Assembly (NCBI GenBank): GCA_000421085.1
Contig: ATWE01000004.1
Location: 199,218-263,217, forward strand
Length of the DNA stretch: 64,000 nt
Source of the DNA: Ensifer sp. USDA 6670
GTDB lineage: Bacteria; Pseudomonadota; Alphaproteobacteria; Rhizobiales; Rhizobiaceae
Direction of reading: 5' to 3'
Position 1 is the first letter of the stretch, and every line of letters begins with the position of its first letter. Of the stretch, positions 15,387 through 25,819 are shown one piece after another. Position numbers and translations under genes: made by a program. The notes beneath the pieces were generated by a model, which saw only the letters and a program-made list of their open reading frames with translations, searched no databases and was not told the DNA's origin.

Positions 15387-17321
15387 ATGAGGCGGCTTTT
15401 CGCGGCGCTTGCGCTCGTCACCTTCGTTCTTGCCGCGCCGCTCGTCGCGGCGGCGGAAGAGTTCATCTCCGCCTACCATTCGGTCATCGAGGTCGCGAAA
15501 GACGGCACGCTCACGGTCACCGAGACGATCACGGCGAATGTCGAAGGCAACCGTATCCGGCGCGGCATCTACCGCGACTTTCCGCTGACCTTCGTCGACG
15601 AGCGCGGTGGCCGCAGCAAGGTCGACTTCAACCTTCTCTCCGTGGAGCGGGATGGCGACGAAGAGGAATATCGCACGGAATCGATCAGCGGCGGCATCCG
15701 CATCTATACGGGAAGCGCCGACGTGCTCCTGCCGCATGGCGAACACACCTTTCAGATCACCTACGAGACGAGCCGGCAGATACGCTTCTTCGACGATCAC
15801 GAGGAGCTCTATTGGAATGTGACCGGAACCGAATGGGCATTCCCGATCGAGGAGGCGACCGCCACCGTCACCTTGCCGGAGGGCGTGAAGGCCGAGGCGC
15901 TCGATGTCTTTACCGGCGGCTACGGCGCGACCGAAAAGGATGCGCGCGCGGTGGAGGAGGGCGACGAAATCTTCTTCGCGACCACGCGCCGGCTGCGCCC
16001 GCAGGAAGGATTGACCGTCGCGATCAAGCTGCCCAAGGGCAGTATCGAGCGGCCAACCTCCTCCCAGGAAAATATCTGGTGGCTGCGCGATCACATGACC
16101 CTGGTCATCGCCGGGGCCGGCCTCCTCTTCGTCCTGCTCTATTACGGGCGCGCCTGGGTGCGTGTCGGCCGCGACCCTGCCCGCGGGGTCATGGTCCCGC
16201 GCTGGGATCCTCCGGACGGCGTTTCGCCCGCGCTCGTCAACTACATCGCCAACAAGGGCTTTTCCGGCGAAGGATGGACAGCTCTTTCCGCGGCGGCGCT
16301 CAACCTTGCGGTGAAGGGGCATGTCATCCTCGAAGACCTGAAGAACGCGGTCGTCATCACCGCCACGGGTAAGAACGGCGAGAAGCTGCCGACCGGCGAA
16401 GCGGCCTTGATGAAAGCGGTGGACGCGGCCGGCGGCAAGCTCACCATCGACAGGGCGAACGGCAAGAGGATCCAGGCGGCGGGCTCCGGCTTCCGCAGCG
16501 CGATGGAGCGCGAGCATCGCGGCAAGTATTACCGCGCCAATACCGGATACGTGGCCGGCGGCATCGTGCTTTCGGTCGCCACCCTCGCGGCGCTGTTCGT
16601 CTTCGGTGACTTGAGCGAGGACAGCGTTCCTTTCGTGATCGTCCCGATTTTCCTCGCCGTCTTCATTTCCGCCTTCGCCGTTTCGGTCGGCAAATCGCTG
16701 CGGCGCAGCTCGAGCCTCCCACGCCGCATTCTGTCGATAGTCGTGCTTGCCTTCATCGGCTTCGTGCTGTTCACCGTTTTCTCGAGCATTCTCGCCGCGC
16801 TCGTCTTTTCGGCCAGCGATCCGGGCGACCTGCCGCTGTTCTTCGCGATCGGGGGCATCGTCCTCGTCAACGGGCTTTTCTATTACCTCATGGGCGCGCC
16901 GACGCCGCTCGGCACGCGCATGATGGATGGCATCGACGGGCTCCGGCAATATCTTACGCTCGCCGAGAAAGACCGTCTGAACATGCAGGGCGCGCCGGAA
17001 ATGTCGCCGCGGCATTTCGAGACCCTGCTCCCCTATGCCGTCGCACTCGGTGTGGAGAAGCCCTGGAGCGAGACCTTCGAGCGGTGGCTGCTTGCGGCAT
17101 CGGCGGGCGCGGCGGCAGCCGCATACCAGCCGAGCTGGTATCACGGCGACAGCTTCGCGCCCGGATCCTTCACCGACACGATCGGCGGTTTTGCCGGTTC
17201 GATGGCGGATACGATGACGTCTTCCTTGCCGCCACCTCCGAAGAGTTCGTCCTCGGGCTTTTCTTCCGGCGGCGGATTTTCCGGCGGCGGCGGTGGCGGC
17301 GGTGGCGGTGGCGGCTGGTGA
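15387..17321 (+). CDS. DUF2207 membrane protein with glycine-rich tail
   Basis: 644 residues. A signal peptide (residues 1 to about 23, ending AAAEEF) leads into an extracytoplasmic beta-rich domain with paired strands ([24 protein letters not shown]), typical of DUF2207. A membrane helix follows near residues 235-255 ([17 protein letters not shown]), and then more hydrophobic segments around 390-500. The C-terminus is a Ser/Gly tract, [15 protein letters not shown] and further glycines ending in Trp. Such tails are common in this family and in YgcG-like partners of LemA. The function is unknown; co-occurrence with lemA suggests an envelope complex. Confidence 0.88.
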   Translation: MRRLFAALALVTFVLAAPLVAAAEEFISAYHSVIEVAKDGTLTVTETITANVEGNRIRRGIYRDFPLTFVDERGGRSKVDFNLLSVERDGDEEEYRTESISGGIRIYTGSADVLLPHGEHTFQITYETSRQIRFFDDHEELYWNVTGTEWAFPIEEATATVTLPEGVKAEALDVFTGGYGATEKDARAVEEGDEIFFATTRRLRPQEGLTVAIKLPKGSIERPTSSQENIWWLRDHMTLVIAGAGLLFVLLYYGRAWVRVGRDPARGVMVPRWDPPDGVSPALVNYIANKGFSGEGWTALSAAALNLAVKGHVILEDLKNAVVITATGKNGEKLPTGEAALMKAVDAAGGKLTIDRANGKRIQAAGSGFRSAMEREHRGKYYRANTGYVAGGIVLSVATLAALFVFGDLSEDSVPFVIVPIFLAVFISAFAVSVGKSLRRSSSLPRRILSIVVLAFIGFVLFTVFSSILAALVFSASDPGDLPLFFAIGGIVLVNGLFYYLMGAPTPLGTRMMDGIDGLRQYLTLAEKDRLNMQGAPEMSPRHFETLLPYAVALGVEKPWSETFERWLLAASAGAAAAAYQPSWYHGDSFAPGSFTDTIGGFAGSMADTMTSSLPPPPKSSSSGFSSGGGFSGGGGGGGGGGGW

Positions 17322-17412
17322 CAGCGGATTTCCTCGCCGGCCGTGATGACATTTTCGCCAGAGCTTGCTAAGTCCGCCGCAACCTTCCGGAACAGAACGA
17401 AGTCTCGAATCC

Positions 17413-19578
17413 ATGCCCGATCTCCTTATTGAATTGCGATCCGAAGAAATCCCCGCCCGCATGCAGCGCAAGGCGGCCGGCGATTTGAAGAAGCTCGTGA
17501 CGGACGCTCTGGTTGAGGCGGGGCTCACCTATGAAGGCGCGCGCGAATACTGGACGCCGAGGCGGCTGGCGCTCGACATCCGCGGTTTGACCGCGCGTTC
17601 CGCCGATCTGCGCGAGGAGCGCAAGGGTCCGCGCATCGACGCGAACGAGAAGGCGATCGAAGGCTTTCTCCGCGGGGCGGGCCTCTCTTCCATCAGCGAG
17701 GCTCATGTCCATAGCGACCCGAAGAAGGGCGACTTCTACGTCGCGCACATCGTCAGGCCCGGCCGGGAGGCGGAAGAGATCATCGCCGATGTGATGCCGG
17801 CGATCATCCGCGACTTTCCCTGGCCGAAATCCATGCGCTCCGGTGCGGCTTCGGCGAAACCGGGCAGCCTTCGCTGGGTCCGGCCGCTGCAGTCGATCGT
17901 CTGCACCTTCGGCGCGGAACACGACGAGACGAAGGTGATCCCGTTCGAGGTCGATGGCATCGTCGCCTCGAACATCACCTACGGCCATCGCTTCCATGCG
18001 CCGGAAGCGATCACGGTCCGCCGCTTCGCCGACTATGCCGAGAAGCTCGAAAAGGCGAAGGTCGTGATCGATGCCGAGCGCCGCAAGGAGATCATCTCCG
18101 CCGACGCCCACAATATCGCCTTCGCCAACGGCCTCGAGCTCGTCGAGGACGAGGGTCTCCTGGAGGAAGTCGCCGGTCTCGTCGAATGGCCGAGGGTGCT
18201 GATGGGCAGTTTCGAGGAAGGCTATCTCGACATCCCCTCCGAAATCATCCGGCTGACGATCAAGACCAACCAGAAATGCTTCGTCACGCGGAAGCCGGGC
18301 GCCGAAACGCTGTCCAACCGGTTCATCCTCGTTTCGAACATCGAGGCGAAGGACGGCGGCAGGGAGATCGCTCACGGCAACGGCAAGGTCGTACGCGCGC
18401 GGCTCTCCGACGCGGCGCATTTCTGGAAGCGCGACCAGGGCGATTTGCCGGATCTCGAAACGCTGACGGCGTCAGCCGAGAAGTTCGGCCTCGATCTGAA
18501 AAAGCCCCTCGATCAGCGGATGGCGAAGCTCGACGCCCTGAACGTGACTTTCCATGCCAAGCTCGGCACGCAGGGCGAGCGTGTCGCCCGCATCCGCTCG
18601 CTGGCCGCAGCACTCGCCAAGCTCACCGGTGCCGACGCGGCCTCCGTCGATCGCGCAGTCGTGCTCGCCAAAGCGGACCTGCGCACCGAGGCCGTCGGGG
18701 AGTTTCCGGAACTGCAGGGCATCATGGGCCACAAATATGCAGTGCTGCAGGGCGAAGCCGCGGCCGTCGCCGATGCGATCGAGGATCACTACAAGCCGCA
18801 AGGACCATCCGACCATGTGCCGACCGATCCCGTCTCGGTAACGGTGGCACTTGCCGACAAGCTCGATACTCTCGTCGGCTTCTGGGCGATCGACGAAAAG
18901 CCGACCGGCTCCAAGGATCCCTATGCGCTGCGCCGTGCTGCACTCGGCGTGATCCGGCTCATTCTTGAGGGAAGTGCACGGCTGCCGCTTCTGCCCTGTT
19001 TCGAGGTGGCGCTCGCGGCCCTGAAGGCACAGCGTCCGGATATCACAGCCGGGATTTCCGCCGACCTGCTCGCCTTCTTCCATGATCGTCTGAAGGTTTA
19101 CCTGCGCGATCTCGGCGCGCGATACGATCTGATCGATGCGGTGCTCGCGCCGGATGCGGACGACCTGTTGATGATAGCCCGTCGCGTCGAGGCGCTGACC
19201 GCCTTCATCACGGCAGAGGAGGGCAGGAACCTGCTCACCGGCACGAAACGTGCGACGCAAATTCTCGCTGCCGAAGAGAAGAAGGGAACGCAAGTCGCCG
19301 AGAGCGTCGACGAGGCTTTGTTCCGGCTCGACGCCGAGCGGACGCTGCACGCTTCGATCAAGGTTGCGTCGGACGATGCGCGCGACGCGATCGTCAAGGA
19401 GGATTTCCGTTCGGCCATGGAGGCGCTCTCGAAACTGCGCGAGCCGGTGGATGACTTCTTCAACGACGTTCTCGTCAATGACGAGGACAGGGCGATCCGT
19501 GCCAACCGCCTCGCGCTCCTTGGCCTCATCCGCTCGGCGACGGGTGAGGTGGCGGACTTCTCGAAGATATCCGGGTAA
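17413..19578 (+). CDS. glyS: Glycyl-tRNA synthetase beta subunit
   Basis: 721 residues from ATG 17413. The beta chain binds tRNA-Gly and is needed with GlyQ for charging. The opening [18 protein letters not shown] is the family signature. Further typical blocks are [22 protein letters not shown], the long HD-like middle with [20 protein letters not shown] sequence ([19 protein letters not shown]), and [16 protein letters not shown]. The C-terminal part resembles the anticodon-binding region of arginyl-tRNA synthetase. A short in-frame extension to 17365 has no family similarity. Because glyQ lies 3.2 kb upstream, balanced expression with lemA and the DUF2207 gene is implied if they share a transcript. 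Confidence 0.95.
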   Translation: MPDLLIELRSEEIPARMQRKAAGDLKKLVTDALVEAGLTYEGAREYWTPRRLALDIRGLTARSADLREERKGPRIDANEKAIEGFLRGAGLSSISEAHVHSDPKKGDFYVAHIVRPGREAEEIIADVMPAIIRDFPWPKSMRSGAASAKPGSLRWVRPLQSIVCTFGAEHDETKVIPFEVDGIVASNITYGHRFHAPEAITVRRFADYAEKLEKAKVVIDAERRKEIISADAHNIAFANGLELVEDEGLLEEVAGLVEWPRVLMGSFEEGYLDIPSEIIRLTIKTNQKCFVTRKPGAETLSNRFILVSNIEAKDGGREIAHGNGKVVRARLSDAAHFWKRDQGDLPDLETLTASAEKFGLDLKKPLDQRMAKLDALNVTFHAKLGTQGERVARIRSLAAALAKLTGADAASVDRAVVLAKADLRTEAVGEFPELQGIMGHKYAVLQGEAAAVADAIEDHYKPQGPSDHVPTDPVSVTVALADKLDTLVGFWAIDEKPTGSKDPYALRRAALGVIRLILEGSARLPLLPCFEVALAALKAQRPDITAGISADLLAFFHDRLKVYLRDLGARYDLIDAVLAPDADDLLMIARRVEALTAFITAEEGRNLLTGTKRATQILAAEEKKGTQVAESVDEALFRLDAERTLHASIKVASDDARDAIVKEDFRSAMEALSKLREPVDDFFNDVLVNDEDRAIRANRLALLGLIRSATGEVADFSKISG

Positions 19579-19637
19579 CTCGGAGCGCTCTGCACTGCAC
19601 AGGTTGCCGCGTTAACGGCCCGCCGGTATGAAAGCCC

Positions 19638-20174
19638 ATGACCCCCAGGATTCTCGTCAGTGCCTGTCTCATGGGACACGCCGTGCGTTACGACGGCGCA
19701 TCGAAGCCGCTCATTCACCCGGCAATCGATCGCTGGAGGAAGGAAGGGCGGCTCGTCACCATCTGTCCGGAAATGTCGGCCGGCATGCCGGTGCCGCGTC
19801 CGCCGGCGGAGATCGAAGGCGGCAGGACGGGCGCCGAAGTGCTCGCCGGCAGGACCCGCGTCCTCGAAAAGACGGGCGGCGATGTGACGTCGGAGTTTCG
19901 TCGCGCTGCGGAGAATGCGCTTGCGCTGGCACGCGAGACGAATTGCCGGTTTGCCCTGCTGATCGACGGCAGCCCGTCCTGCGGCTCCCGCCTCATCTAT
20001 GACGGCCGGTTCAGCGGCGAACGTGTTGCGGGTGAGGGCGTGACGGCGGCGCTGCTGCGGGCCAACGGCATCGAAGTCTATTCGGATCGTGAGATAGAGA
20101 CTCTGGTCGCAAGGGTCGGCGGCGATGCTGGCGACGCAGTTGGGGCTGGCAATGAAGTTGGGGTATCGCTCTAA
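19638..20174 (+). CDS. DUF523 family protein
   Basis: 178 residues. ILVSACLMGHAVRYDG at the N-terminus, the CPEM motif, and LIDGSPSCGSRLIYDG are the conserved cysteine-containing blocks of DUF523, a family of unknown function often found alone or fused to DUF1722. Four conserved Cys (C10, C46 region, C98 region, C109 region) could bind a metal or Fe-S centre; this is inference. It starts 59 bases after glyS and is followed at once by a strong hairpin, so it probably closes the plus-strand run. Confidence 0.85.
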   Translation: MTPRILVSACLMGHAVRYDGASKPLIHPAIDRWRKEGRLVTICPEMSAGMPVPRPPAEIEGGRTGAEVLAGRTRVLEKTGGDVTSEFRRAAENALALARETNCRFALLIDGSPSCGSRLIYDGRFSGERVAGEGVTAALLRANGIEVYSDREIETLVARVGGDAGDAVGAGNEVGVSL

Positions 20175-20175
20175 A

Positions 20176-20208
20176 GATTACGCCCCTGCTTCTCTCAGGG
20201 GCGCAATC
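20176..20208 (+). terminator. Hairpin after the DUF523 gene
   Basis: GATTACGCCCCTG (20176-20188) and CAGGGGCGCAATC (20196-20208) form a 13-bp stem with one mismatch and a seven-base loop. It begins two bases after the stop codon. A short pyrimidine-rich stretch, TCTCGCTATT, follows rather than a true T-run, so termination efficiency is uncertain. It may serve the convergent small gene as well. Confidence 0.7.
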
Positions 20209-20284
20209 TCTCGCTATTGCAGCGAATTTGCCCGTCAGCCTTGAACGTCGACTGACTGGGGCAGGGAACAGTAATGATATGGTG

Positions 20285-20788
20285 TCAATCTAGGCGAAGA
20301 TCGAAAGCAGCCGGATCAATTTTCCGTGAACCGTCGCCGCCCAAGGACGCCGCAACCGGCACCGCCTGCGAGATCGTAGAAACCGCGGCGGTTTTTGCGG
20401 TCTCGTCGATTTCTGCAATCCCGGAAGGGAGGGTGCTTGCCGAAATATCTGCTACGGCCGGCTCGCCGGTCTTCATTGCCGCTTTCCGGATCGCCTCCTC
20501 GGACGCATCGTTGATGAAAATCACCGGCGAGCCGCCCAGCCACGCCTCAGTGCGGACCGACTTCACCTCTCCATGGATTTCCTTGAGTTCCACGCGGTCC
20601 GTGCCCGACGCAAGATCCGGGACGACGTAGGAAGGCTTCTTCTTTGGCTGCAAGGGCGGGCAAGCCGCGCAGGAAATCGTCGCGACGCTCGAATTGACGG
20701 CCTCGCCGGAGGTGATGTTGTCGATCGAAGAGGCTGCCGCCGAACCGGCGGCATAGACGAGAGCGGCTGTGATCAGCAGGAAACGCAT
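20285..20788 (-). CDS. Small secreted protein (HPE1-like, tentative)
   Basis: 167 residues. The signal peptide (MRFLLITAALVYAAGSAAAS) is followed by SIDNITSGEAVNSSVATISCAACPPLQPKKK, which has a CxxCPP motif and a basic patch, and then a VELKEIHGEVKSVRTEAWLGGSPVIFI block. I associate this layout with rhizobial proteins that databases label plant virulence effector HPE1-like; that label is from memory and does not prove an effector role. GAGGAGAG lies five bases before ATG 20788, so translation should be efficient. The protein is predicted to be periplasmic or exported. It lies downstream of purD on the same strand but is separated by 117 bases. Confidence 0.75.
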   Translation of the reverse strand: MRFLLITAALVYAAGSAAASSIDNITSGEAVNSSVATISCAACPPLQPKKKPSYVVPDLASGTDRVELKEIHGEVKSVRTEAWLGGSPVIFINDASEEAIRKAAMKTGEPAVADISASTLPSGIAEIDETAKTAAVSTISQAVPVAASLGGDGSRKIDPAAFDLRLD

Positions 20789-20905
20789 TGATCTCTCCTC
20801 GATTGGTCGAGGTGAGAATAGCGGTCTCCCCTTACCGCCCGGTCAGGAGAAATGATAAAAATTGAACGATACGGCCTTTCCTGCAGCGCCGGCTCGCTGG
20901 AGCCG

Positions 20906-22177
20906 TCAGGCAGTCTCGCGCGCGACCGCCCGCCAGCCGATGTCGTTGCGATAGAAGCCGTTCTCCCAGCTGACGTCGCGAATGGCCGCATAGGCTGCGT
21001 CCTTTGCCTCACCTACTGTCTTTCCCGTGGCGGTGACGTTCAGCACCCGGCCGCCGGTTGCGACCAGCCCGCCGTCCTTCATTGCGGTTCCGGCATGAAA
21101 TACCTTCGTCGCGGCTGACGCGTCGGGCAGGGCCGCGATCGGCGTATTTTTCTCATAGGCGCCCGGATAGCCGCGCGAGGCCATCACCACGGTCAGAGCA
21201 ACGTCGTCGCGCCATTCCGTTTTCATCCCTTCAAGCGTTCCGGTGGCGGCCGCAAAGAGAAGCGGCAGGAGGTCGCTCTCGAGACGCATCATCAGGACCT
21301 GACATTCGGGATCGCCGAAGCGGACATTGTATTCGATGAGCTCCGGGCCCTTTTCCGTGATCATCAGGCCGGCAAAGAACACGCCGGCGAAGGGATGACC
21401 GCTTTCGGCCATGCCGCGCACGGTGGGTTCGATTATCTCTTTCATCGTCCGTTCCACCATCTCGGCGGTCATGACGGGCGCGGGCGAATAGGCGCCCATG
21501 CCTCCGGTGTTCGGCCCGGTGTCGCCGTCGCCGACACGCTTGTGATCCTGCGCGGAGGCGAGCGGCAGTACGCTCTTGCCGTCGCAAAGACAGAAGAAGC
21601 TCGCCTCCTCGCCGTCGAGATAGGCCTCGACGACCACCTCGGCGCCGGCCGCGCCAAAGGTGCCGGCGAAGCATTCGTCGACTGCGGCAAGGGCCTCGTC
21701 GAGGCTCATCGCCACCGTCACACCCTTGCCGGCGGCAAGCCCGTCGGCCTTGATGACGATCGGTGCGCCCTGTTCGCGGACATAGGTCTTGGCGGAGTCG
21801 GCATCGGTAAACCGTTTATAGGCGCCGGTCGGGATCCCGTATCTCGCGCAGAGGTCCTTGGTGAAACCCTTGGAGCCTTCGAGCCGGGCCGCTGCGGCCG
21901 AAGGGCCGAAGACCGGAATGTCAGCCGCGCGAAGCACGTCGCCAAGGCCGGCGACCAGAGGCGCTTCGGGACCGACGACCACGAAGTCGATCGTATGGGT
22001 CCTGCAGAAATCGACGACGGCCTCGTGATCTTCCGTGTCGAGGCCCACGATCGTGGCCTCCTGGGCGATGCCCGGATTACCGGGGGCGGCATAAAGCTTG
22101 GTCAGCCTCGGCGACTGCGCGATCTTCCATGCAAGCGCATGTTCGCGCCCGCCCGATCCGATCAGAAGAACCTTCAT
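20906..22177 (-). CDS. purD: Phosphoribosylamine-glycine ligase (GAR synthetase)
   Basis: 423 residues. PurD joins glycine to phosphoribosylamine using ATP, the second step of purine synthesis. The sequence opens [18 protein letters not shown], has the family block [24 protein letters not shown], and the ATP-grasp signature [17 protein letters not shown] 22177 is preferred over ATG 22183 because GAGG sits six bases before the former and directly abuts the latter. Length is normal for the family. It is a single gene transcribed away from its usual neighbours. Confidence 0.97.
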   Translation of the reverse strand: MKVLLIGSGGREHALAWKIAQSPRLTKLYAAPGNPGIAQEATIVGLDTEDHEAVVDFCRTHTIDFVVVGPEAPLVAGLGDVLRAADIPVFGPSAAAARLEGSKGFTKDLCARYGIPTGAYKRFTDADSAKTYVREQGAPIVIKADGLAAGKGVTVAMSLDEALAAVDECFAGTFGAAGAEVVVEAYLDGEEASFFCLCDGKSVLPLASAQDHKRVGDGDTGPNTGGMGAYSPAPVMTAEMVERTMKEIIEPTVRGMAESGHPFAGVFFAGLMITEKGPELIEYNVRFGDPECQVLMMRLESDLLPLLFAAATGTLEGMKTEWRDDVALTVVMASRGYPGAYEKNTPIAALPDASAATKVFHAGTAMKDGGLVATGGRVLNVTATGKTVGEAKDAAYAAIRDVSWENGFYRNDIGWRAVARETA

Positions 22178-22303
22178 CGCCATCCTCGCCGTCAGGAATT
22201 GTTGCGCTGCGGTTAGGACGGAGGGCAGGACGAGGTCAAGGAAAAAGCGGCCCGCGCCGCAAATTTCCTGGTGTCGGCCAGCGTCCTTCTCTCGGGAGTG
22301 ACG

Positions 22304-24676
22304 TCAGCGCCGCCTTGCGGCCACCGGCCAGCCGTCGCCGTCAACCGGCTTATCTGCGGCGAGCGCCACCCGGGAGAGCGCCCAGATCGCCAACTCGGTG
22401 AGCGGGAGCGGCTTGCTGATCAGATAGCCCTGGAAGCGGTCGCAGCCCGCCGCCGTCAGCATGGCGAGCTTTTCCGGCGTATCGACGCCTTCGCCGACCA
22501 CGGTCATCTCCTTCGCGTGGCATAGCGCCACGACCGCTTTGAGCACCGCCAGCGATCGCGAAGCGGCCAGGTTGGAGACGAGCGCCCGGTCGAGCTTGAT
22601 GGTGTCGGCGGCATAGTCGATGATCTGCTGAACCGATGTGTAGCCGGCGCCGAAGTCGTCTATCGACAGCCGGAAGCCTTTGCTCCTGAGCTCTTCCATA
22701 TTCAGGCGCAATTGATCGCTGATCTGGACGGCGAATGTCTCGGTGAGCTCAATGTCGATCGATCGCGCCTCCAGGCCATGGCGCGTGAGGCAGTCCGAAA
22801 AATGGTCGTTGATCGACTTCGAGTGCAGTTCGGCCGAGGAGATGTTGATCGCCAGAACCGTATCGGGGCCGAACAGCGCCTTCAGCTGGTGGCAATCCGA
22901 CATCGCCTTGTCGATGACCCACCAGTCGATCTTCGTGAACAGACCGGAGCTCTCGGCTATCGGAACGAATTCGTCGGGCGTCACATGCCCCAGGACCGGC
23001 GAGTGCCAGCGCAACAGAGCCTCGCAGCCGGTGACTTTTCCGCCGGCGTCGACGATCGGCATGTAGACCAGGTGAAACTGCTCGTCGGGATCGAGCGAGC
23101 GCAGCTCATCCTGGATCTGCCGCTGGCGGGTGCGCTTGTCGTTGAGCGCGCGGGAGAAGCGGGCGGACCGGTTCTTGCCGGCGCTTTTCGCCTGGTACAT
23201 GGCGGCGTCGGCATTCGAGATCAGCTCCGCGACCGAGCTTGCATCATCAGGACATGCCGCAACGCCGATGCTTGCTGTTACCGGATAACGTTTGCCGGAA
23301 AGCTCGAACCCATCCGAAAACAGAGCAAGGATCGCGCCGCAGACCTCCCGCACCGCGCCGTCGCCGGGCTGCGAACGCAACAGAACCGCGAATTCGTCGC
23401 CGGAGAGCCGCGCCAGGATGGCCGGCTCCTGTGCGCGTCCGCGCGTGATCGCTCCGACATCGCGTGCGATTCGGGCGGCGAGCGTTTTCAAGAGCTCGTC
23501 GCCGACATCATGGCCATGCTTGTCGTTGACGAACTTGAAATTGTCGATGTCGATGAAAAGCAGGCTGCATTTCTCGCCGGATGCGACAGCCTCCTGGACG
23601 GCCCGCGCGGCAAGCATATTGAAGCGGCCCCGGTTGCTGATGCCCGTCAACGTGTCGGTCCAGGAACTTCGCTGCACGAGTTGGAGCGACTGGACGGATT
23701 GTCGATGCATCTCCCGGATGTTTCGCGTCAGACGGCCGATTTCGCCGGTCTCGTCCACCTCGGCGATTTCCTCGCGCGCCCCGGCCATCACCGCCATGAC
23801 ATTGGTATCGAGCGTTGCGATCGGCCCGGTGATGAAGCGGCGAATGAGAACGATGATCAGCCAGATCGAAAAGAGGCTCATGGCCAACGCGCCGAGGGCG
23901 AGGAGCACTTTCTGATGCAGCATCTGGGCTTCGAAGTGCGCATCAGAAACCGTCAGCGTCGCATGCAAGGCCGGCCCGAGAGGAACGCTTGCCGACAGAT
24001 CGTCGGTCACGGCAAGCGGCCATGGCTGAAGGACGATTTCGGCGCCATATTCCCTTTTCAGCGGAGCCTGTAGCCTGAGAAAGCGGTCGGGCTGTACCGC
24101 AACCTGCATCAGCAGCGCATTTGCCTTGTTGCTGGGGGCCGGCCGGCCAAAGGTCACCGGATCGACGAACAGCGAATAGACGATCCGCGGCCGGTCGCCG
24201 GCAGGGTCGACATAGCTCCAGTCGCCGAGTTTCGATCCGTTGAGCAACTGGCGCGCGAGATCGAGCTGTGCCGGATCGATTTCCGCAAAGGGATCCCAGC
24301 TGTTCTCGAAGTAGTACTCCGCTTCGAGCTTACTGTTGAGGACAGCTAAGGAGATAAAGCCCGCAGGATCGTCGGACAGCGACGTCAGGCTCTCCTGCAG
24401 CCGCACACCGAGCGCATTGGCGCGATATTTTTTGTCGGTTTCGGCAACATATTGCCGTAGCGCGTTGCTGCTCAAGAGCGCGTTGAGGGCACCTCGGCTG
24501 CGCCGAACCTCGTTCTGGAAGACGGAGGCGGCATGCTCGAGCCGTTGTGAAAGTTTGGCGTGCTCGAGTGCGCGGATGGAACGGCTCTGGGCGACGTGAA
24601 CGGAGAGAGCCGCGAGAAGATAACCTGCCAGCACGACCGGAAAGATGAGGATGAGCGCACGCTTGCCGAGGGTCAC
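22304..24676 (-). CDS. Membrane GGDEF-EAL protein, MbaA-like c-di-GMP enzyme
   Basis: 790 residues. It has a transmembrane helix at about 7-28, a periplasmic domain to about 255, a second helix at 256-278, a HAMP-like linker, GGDEF at about 340-505 and EAL at about 525-770. The GGDEF site reads SGDEF (425-429). The EAL domain keeps EALLRW (E552), N611, E643/E646, DDFG (673-676), K694, E729 and QG at 749, so phosphodiesterase activity is likely; the cyclase may be weak or active. It begins with GTG 24676, overlapping the stop of the PotD-like gene (GTGA), which indicates translational coupling. In Vibrio cholerae, MbaA with the PotD-like NspS shares this layout and responds to polyamines; function here is inferred from that. 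Confidence 0.92.
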   Translation of the reverse strand: MTLGKRALILIFPVVLAGYLLAALSVHVAQSRSIRALEHAKLSQRLEHAASVFQNEVRRSRGALNALLSSNALRQYVAETDKKYRANALGVRLQESLTSLSDDPAGFISLAVLNSKLEAEYYFENSWDPFAEIDPAQLDLARQLLNGSKLGDWSYVDPAGDRPRIVYSLFVDPVTFGRPAPSNKANALLMQVAVQPDRFLRLQAPLKREYGAEIVLQPWPLAVTDDLSASVPLGPALHATLTVSDAHFEAQMLHQKVLLALGALAMSLFSIWLIIVLIRRFITGPIATLDTNVMAVMAGAREEIAEVDETGEIGRLTRNIREMHRQSVQSLQLVQRSSWTDTLTGISNRGRFNMLAARAVQEAVASGEKCSLLFIDIDNFKFVNDKHGHDVGDELLKTLAARIARDVGAITRGRAQEPAILARLSGDEFAVLLRSQPGDGAVREVCGAILALFSDGFELSGKRYPVTASIGVAACPDDASSVAELISNADAAMYQAKSAGKNRSARFSRALNDKRTRQRQIQDELRSLDPDEQFHLVYMPIVDAGGKVTGCEALLRWHSPVLGHVTPDEFVPIAESSGLFTKIDWWVIDKAMSDCHQLKALFGPDTVLAINISSAELHSKSINDHFSDCLTRHGLEARSIDIELTETFAVQISDQLRLNMEELRSKGFRLSIDDFGAGYTSVQQIIDYAADTIKLDRALVSNLAASRSLAVLKAVVALCHAKEMTVVGEGVDTPEKLAMLTAAGCDRFQGYLISKPLPLTELAIWALSRVALAADKPVDGDGWPVAARRR

Positions 24677-25713
24677 TGGAAGTTCGCCAACGTGTTGATG
24701 ATTCGCCGGCGCGCCTCAATCGATCGGACGGACAATTCCTGGTGATGCTGGTTTTTCGCCATGGTTTCGGACGGCGGGTAGATTTCCGGATCGGAGCGCA
24801 TGGTCTCCGGAAGGAGCTTGAGCGCCGCGCTGCTTGCAGTGGGCATGTTGAGCGCGATCGCATTGGCAGCGGCGGCCTCCGGCGACCCGATGAAGTTCAG
24901 GAATTCGAGCGCGCGCTGCTTGCGAGGGGATGCGGCCGTGACGGAAAAACAGTCGAGCCACGACAATGTGCCTTCTTTCGGGACTGAATAGCGCCATAGC
25001 CCCGCCTTGCCGGCTTTACTGTTGAGCACATGCTGATCGCCGCTGTAGCCCAGCGCCAGATATATATTTCCAGCTAACGCCGGATCCTGGATCGAGGTGA
25101 CGACGTAGTCGTAGGTCAGTACGAACGGGGCCTGCGTCTTCAGGAGCGCGAATGCTGCCTTCAGCGTTGCCGTGTCGTCGGCATTGACGGAGGCGCCGAG
25201 CAGCACCAACGGTGGCACGAAAATCTCGCTGTGGTCGGCGAACATGGCGATGTGCTTTCGCAACGCCGGTGCAGGGCGCATCATGTCACGCCAGGACGTC
25301 GGTGGCGGCGTGACCACATCGGAGCGATAGAGGATGCCGACCGTGCCCCAGAAGTATGGCAGGCCGTAACCGGCGCAGGATCTGCGCCATTCCGGCGCAT
25401 AGTCCTCGAGCGCGGGCAGATTGGTCTCGGAGAGCGGCTCGATGATGCCCTTCCGTCCGAAAAGCCTCGCGCCATTCTCATCGACGATGACAAGATCGAT
25501 GTTACGGCCGGGATCGGCAAGAATCTCGTCGCGGGCATCGTCGCTGTCGAAATTGATCTGGCGGATGGAAACGCCGGTCTTCTCGGTCCAGCGGTCGATG
25601 AGACCCTCGTCGATATAGTCTTCCCAGATAAGCAGGTTGAGCGTTTCGGCGCGGCTCGCGGAAGCGCAAAGCAGTGTCGCCAGAAAGACGGAAATAACCC
25701 CGCGTGCCTTCAT
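24673..25713 (-). CDS. PotD-like periplasmic polyamine-binding protein, probable sensor partner
   Basis: 346 residues from ATG 25713, with a signal peptide ending near residue 22. It follows the PotD/NspS fold: LLIWEDYIDEGLI aligns with the W-x-E-Y region of PotD (W30, Y33), GLPYFWGTVGILY with its hinge, and PKEGTLSWLDCF with the W-x-D polyamine contacts (W252, D254). The loop that in PotD carries a Ser/Thr-x-Tyr contact reads VDENGA, so specificity may differ. No permease or ATPase genes are nearby; the partner is the membrane GGDEF-EAL gene it overlaps. That argues for sensing rather than transport. A GTG at 25728 is an alternative start. Confidence 0.88.
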   Translation of the reverse strand: MKARGVISVFLATLLCASASRAETLNLLIWEDYIDEGLIDRWTEKTGVSIRQINFDSDDARDEILADPGRNIDLVIVDENGARLFGRKGIIEPLSETNLPALEDYAPEWRRSCAGYGLPYFWGTVGILYRSDVVTPPPTSWRDMMRPAPALRKHIAMFADHSEIFVPPLVLLGASVNADDTATLKAAFALLKTQAPFVLTYDYVVTSIQDPALAGNIYLALGYSGDQHVLNSKAGKAGLWRYSVPKEGTLSWLDCFSVTAASPRKQRALEFLNFIGSPEAAAANAIALNMPTASSAALKLLPETMRSDPEIYPPSETMAKNQHHQELSVRSIEARRRIINTLANFQ

Positions 25714-25790
25714 TCTCTGCCCCTGCACACCCCCATCTCCGGACGCTATCCGGCAATGATTGAGGAATGCTTACGTCTGGAGCAAAGATC

Positions 25791-25813
25791 GTGCGGGCGC
25801 GAGGCGCCCGCAC
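25791..25813 (-). terminator. Perfect hairpin after the MFS gene
   Basis: GTGCGGGCGC (25791-25800) and GCGCCCGCAC (25804-25813) enclose a three-base loop. It lies just downstream of the minus-strand MFS stop codon and upstream of the potD-like gene. Read on the minus strand it is followed by GATCTTTGCT, a weak U-tract. Confidence 0.7.
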
Positions 25814-25819
25814 GCCTGT

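Noticed and set aside
15276..17528. 750-residue minus-strand frame opposite the DUF2207 gene
   Set aside because: Composition is Arg/Asp/Glu/His-rich as in antisense of GC-rich genes, and the plus-strand gene has signal peptide, membrane segments and family motifs.
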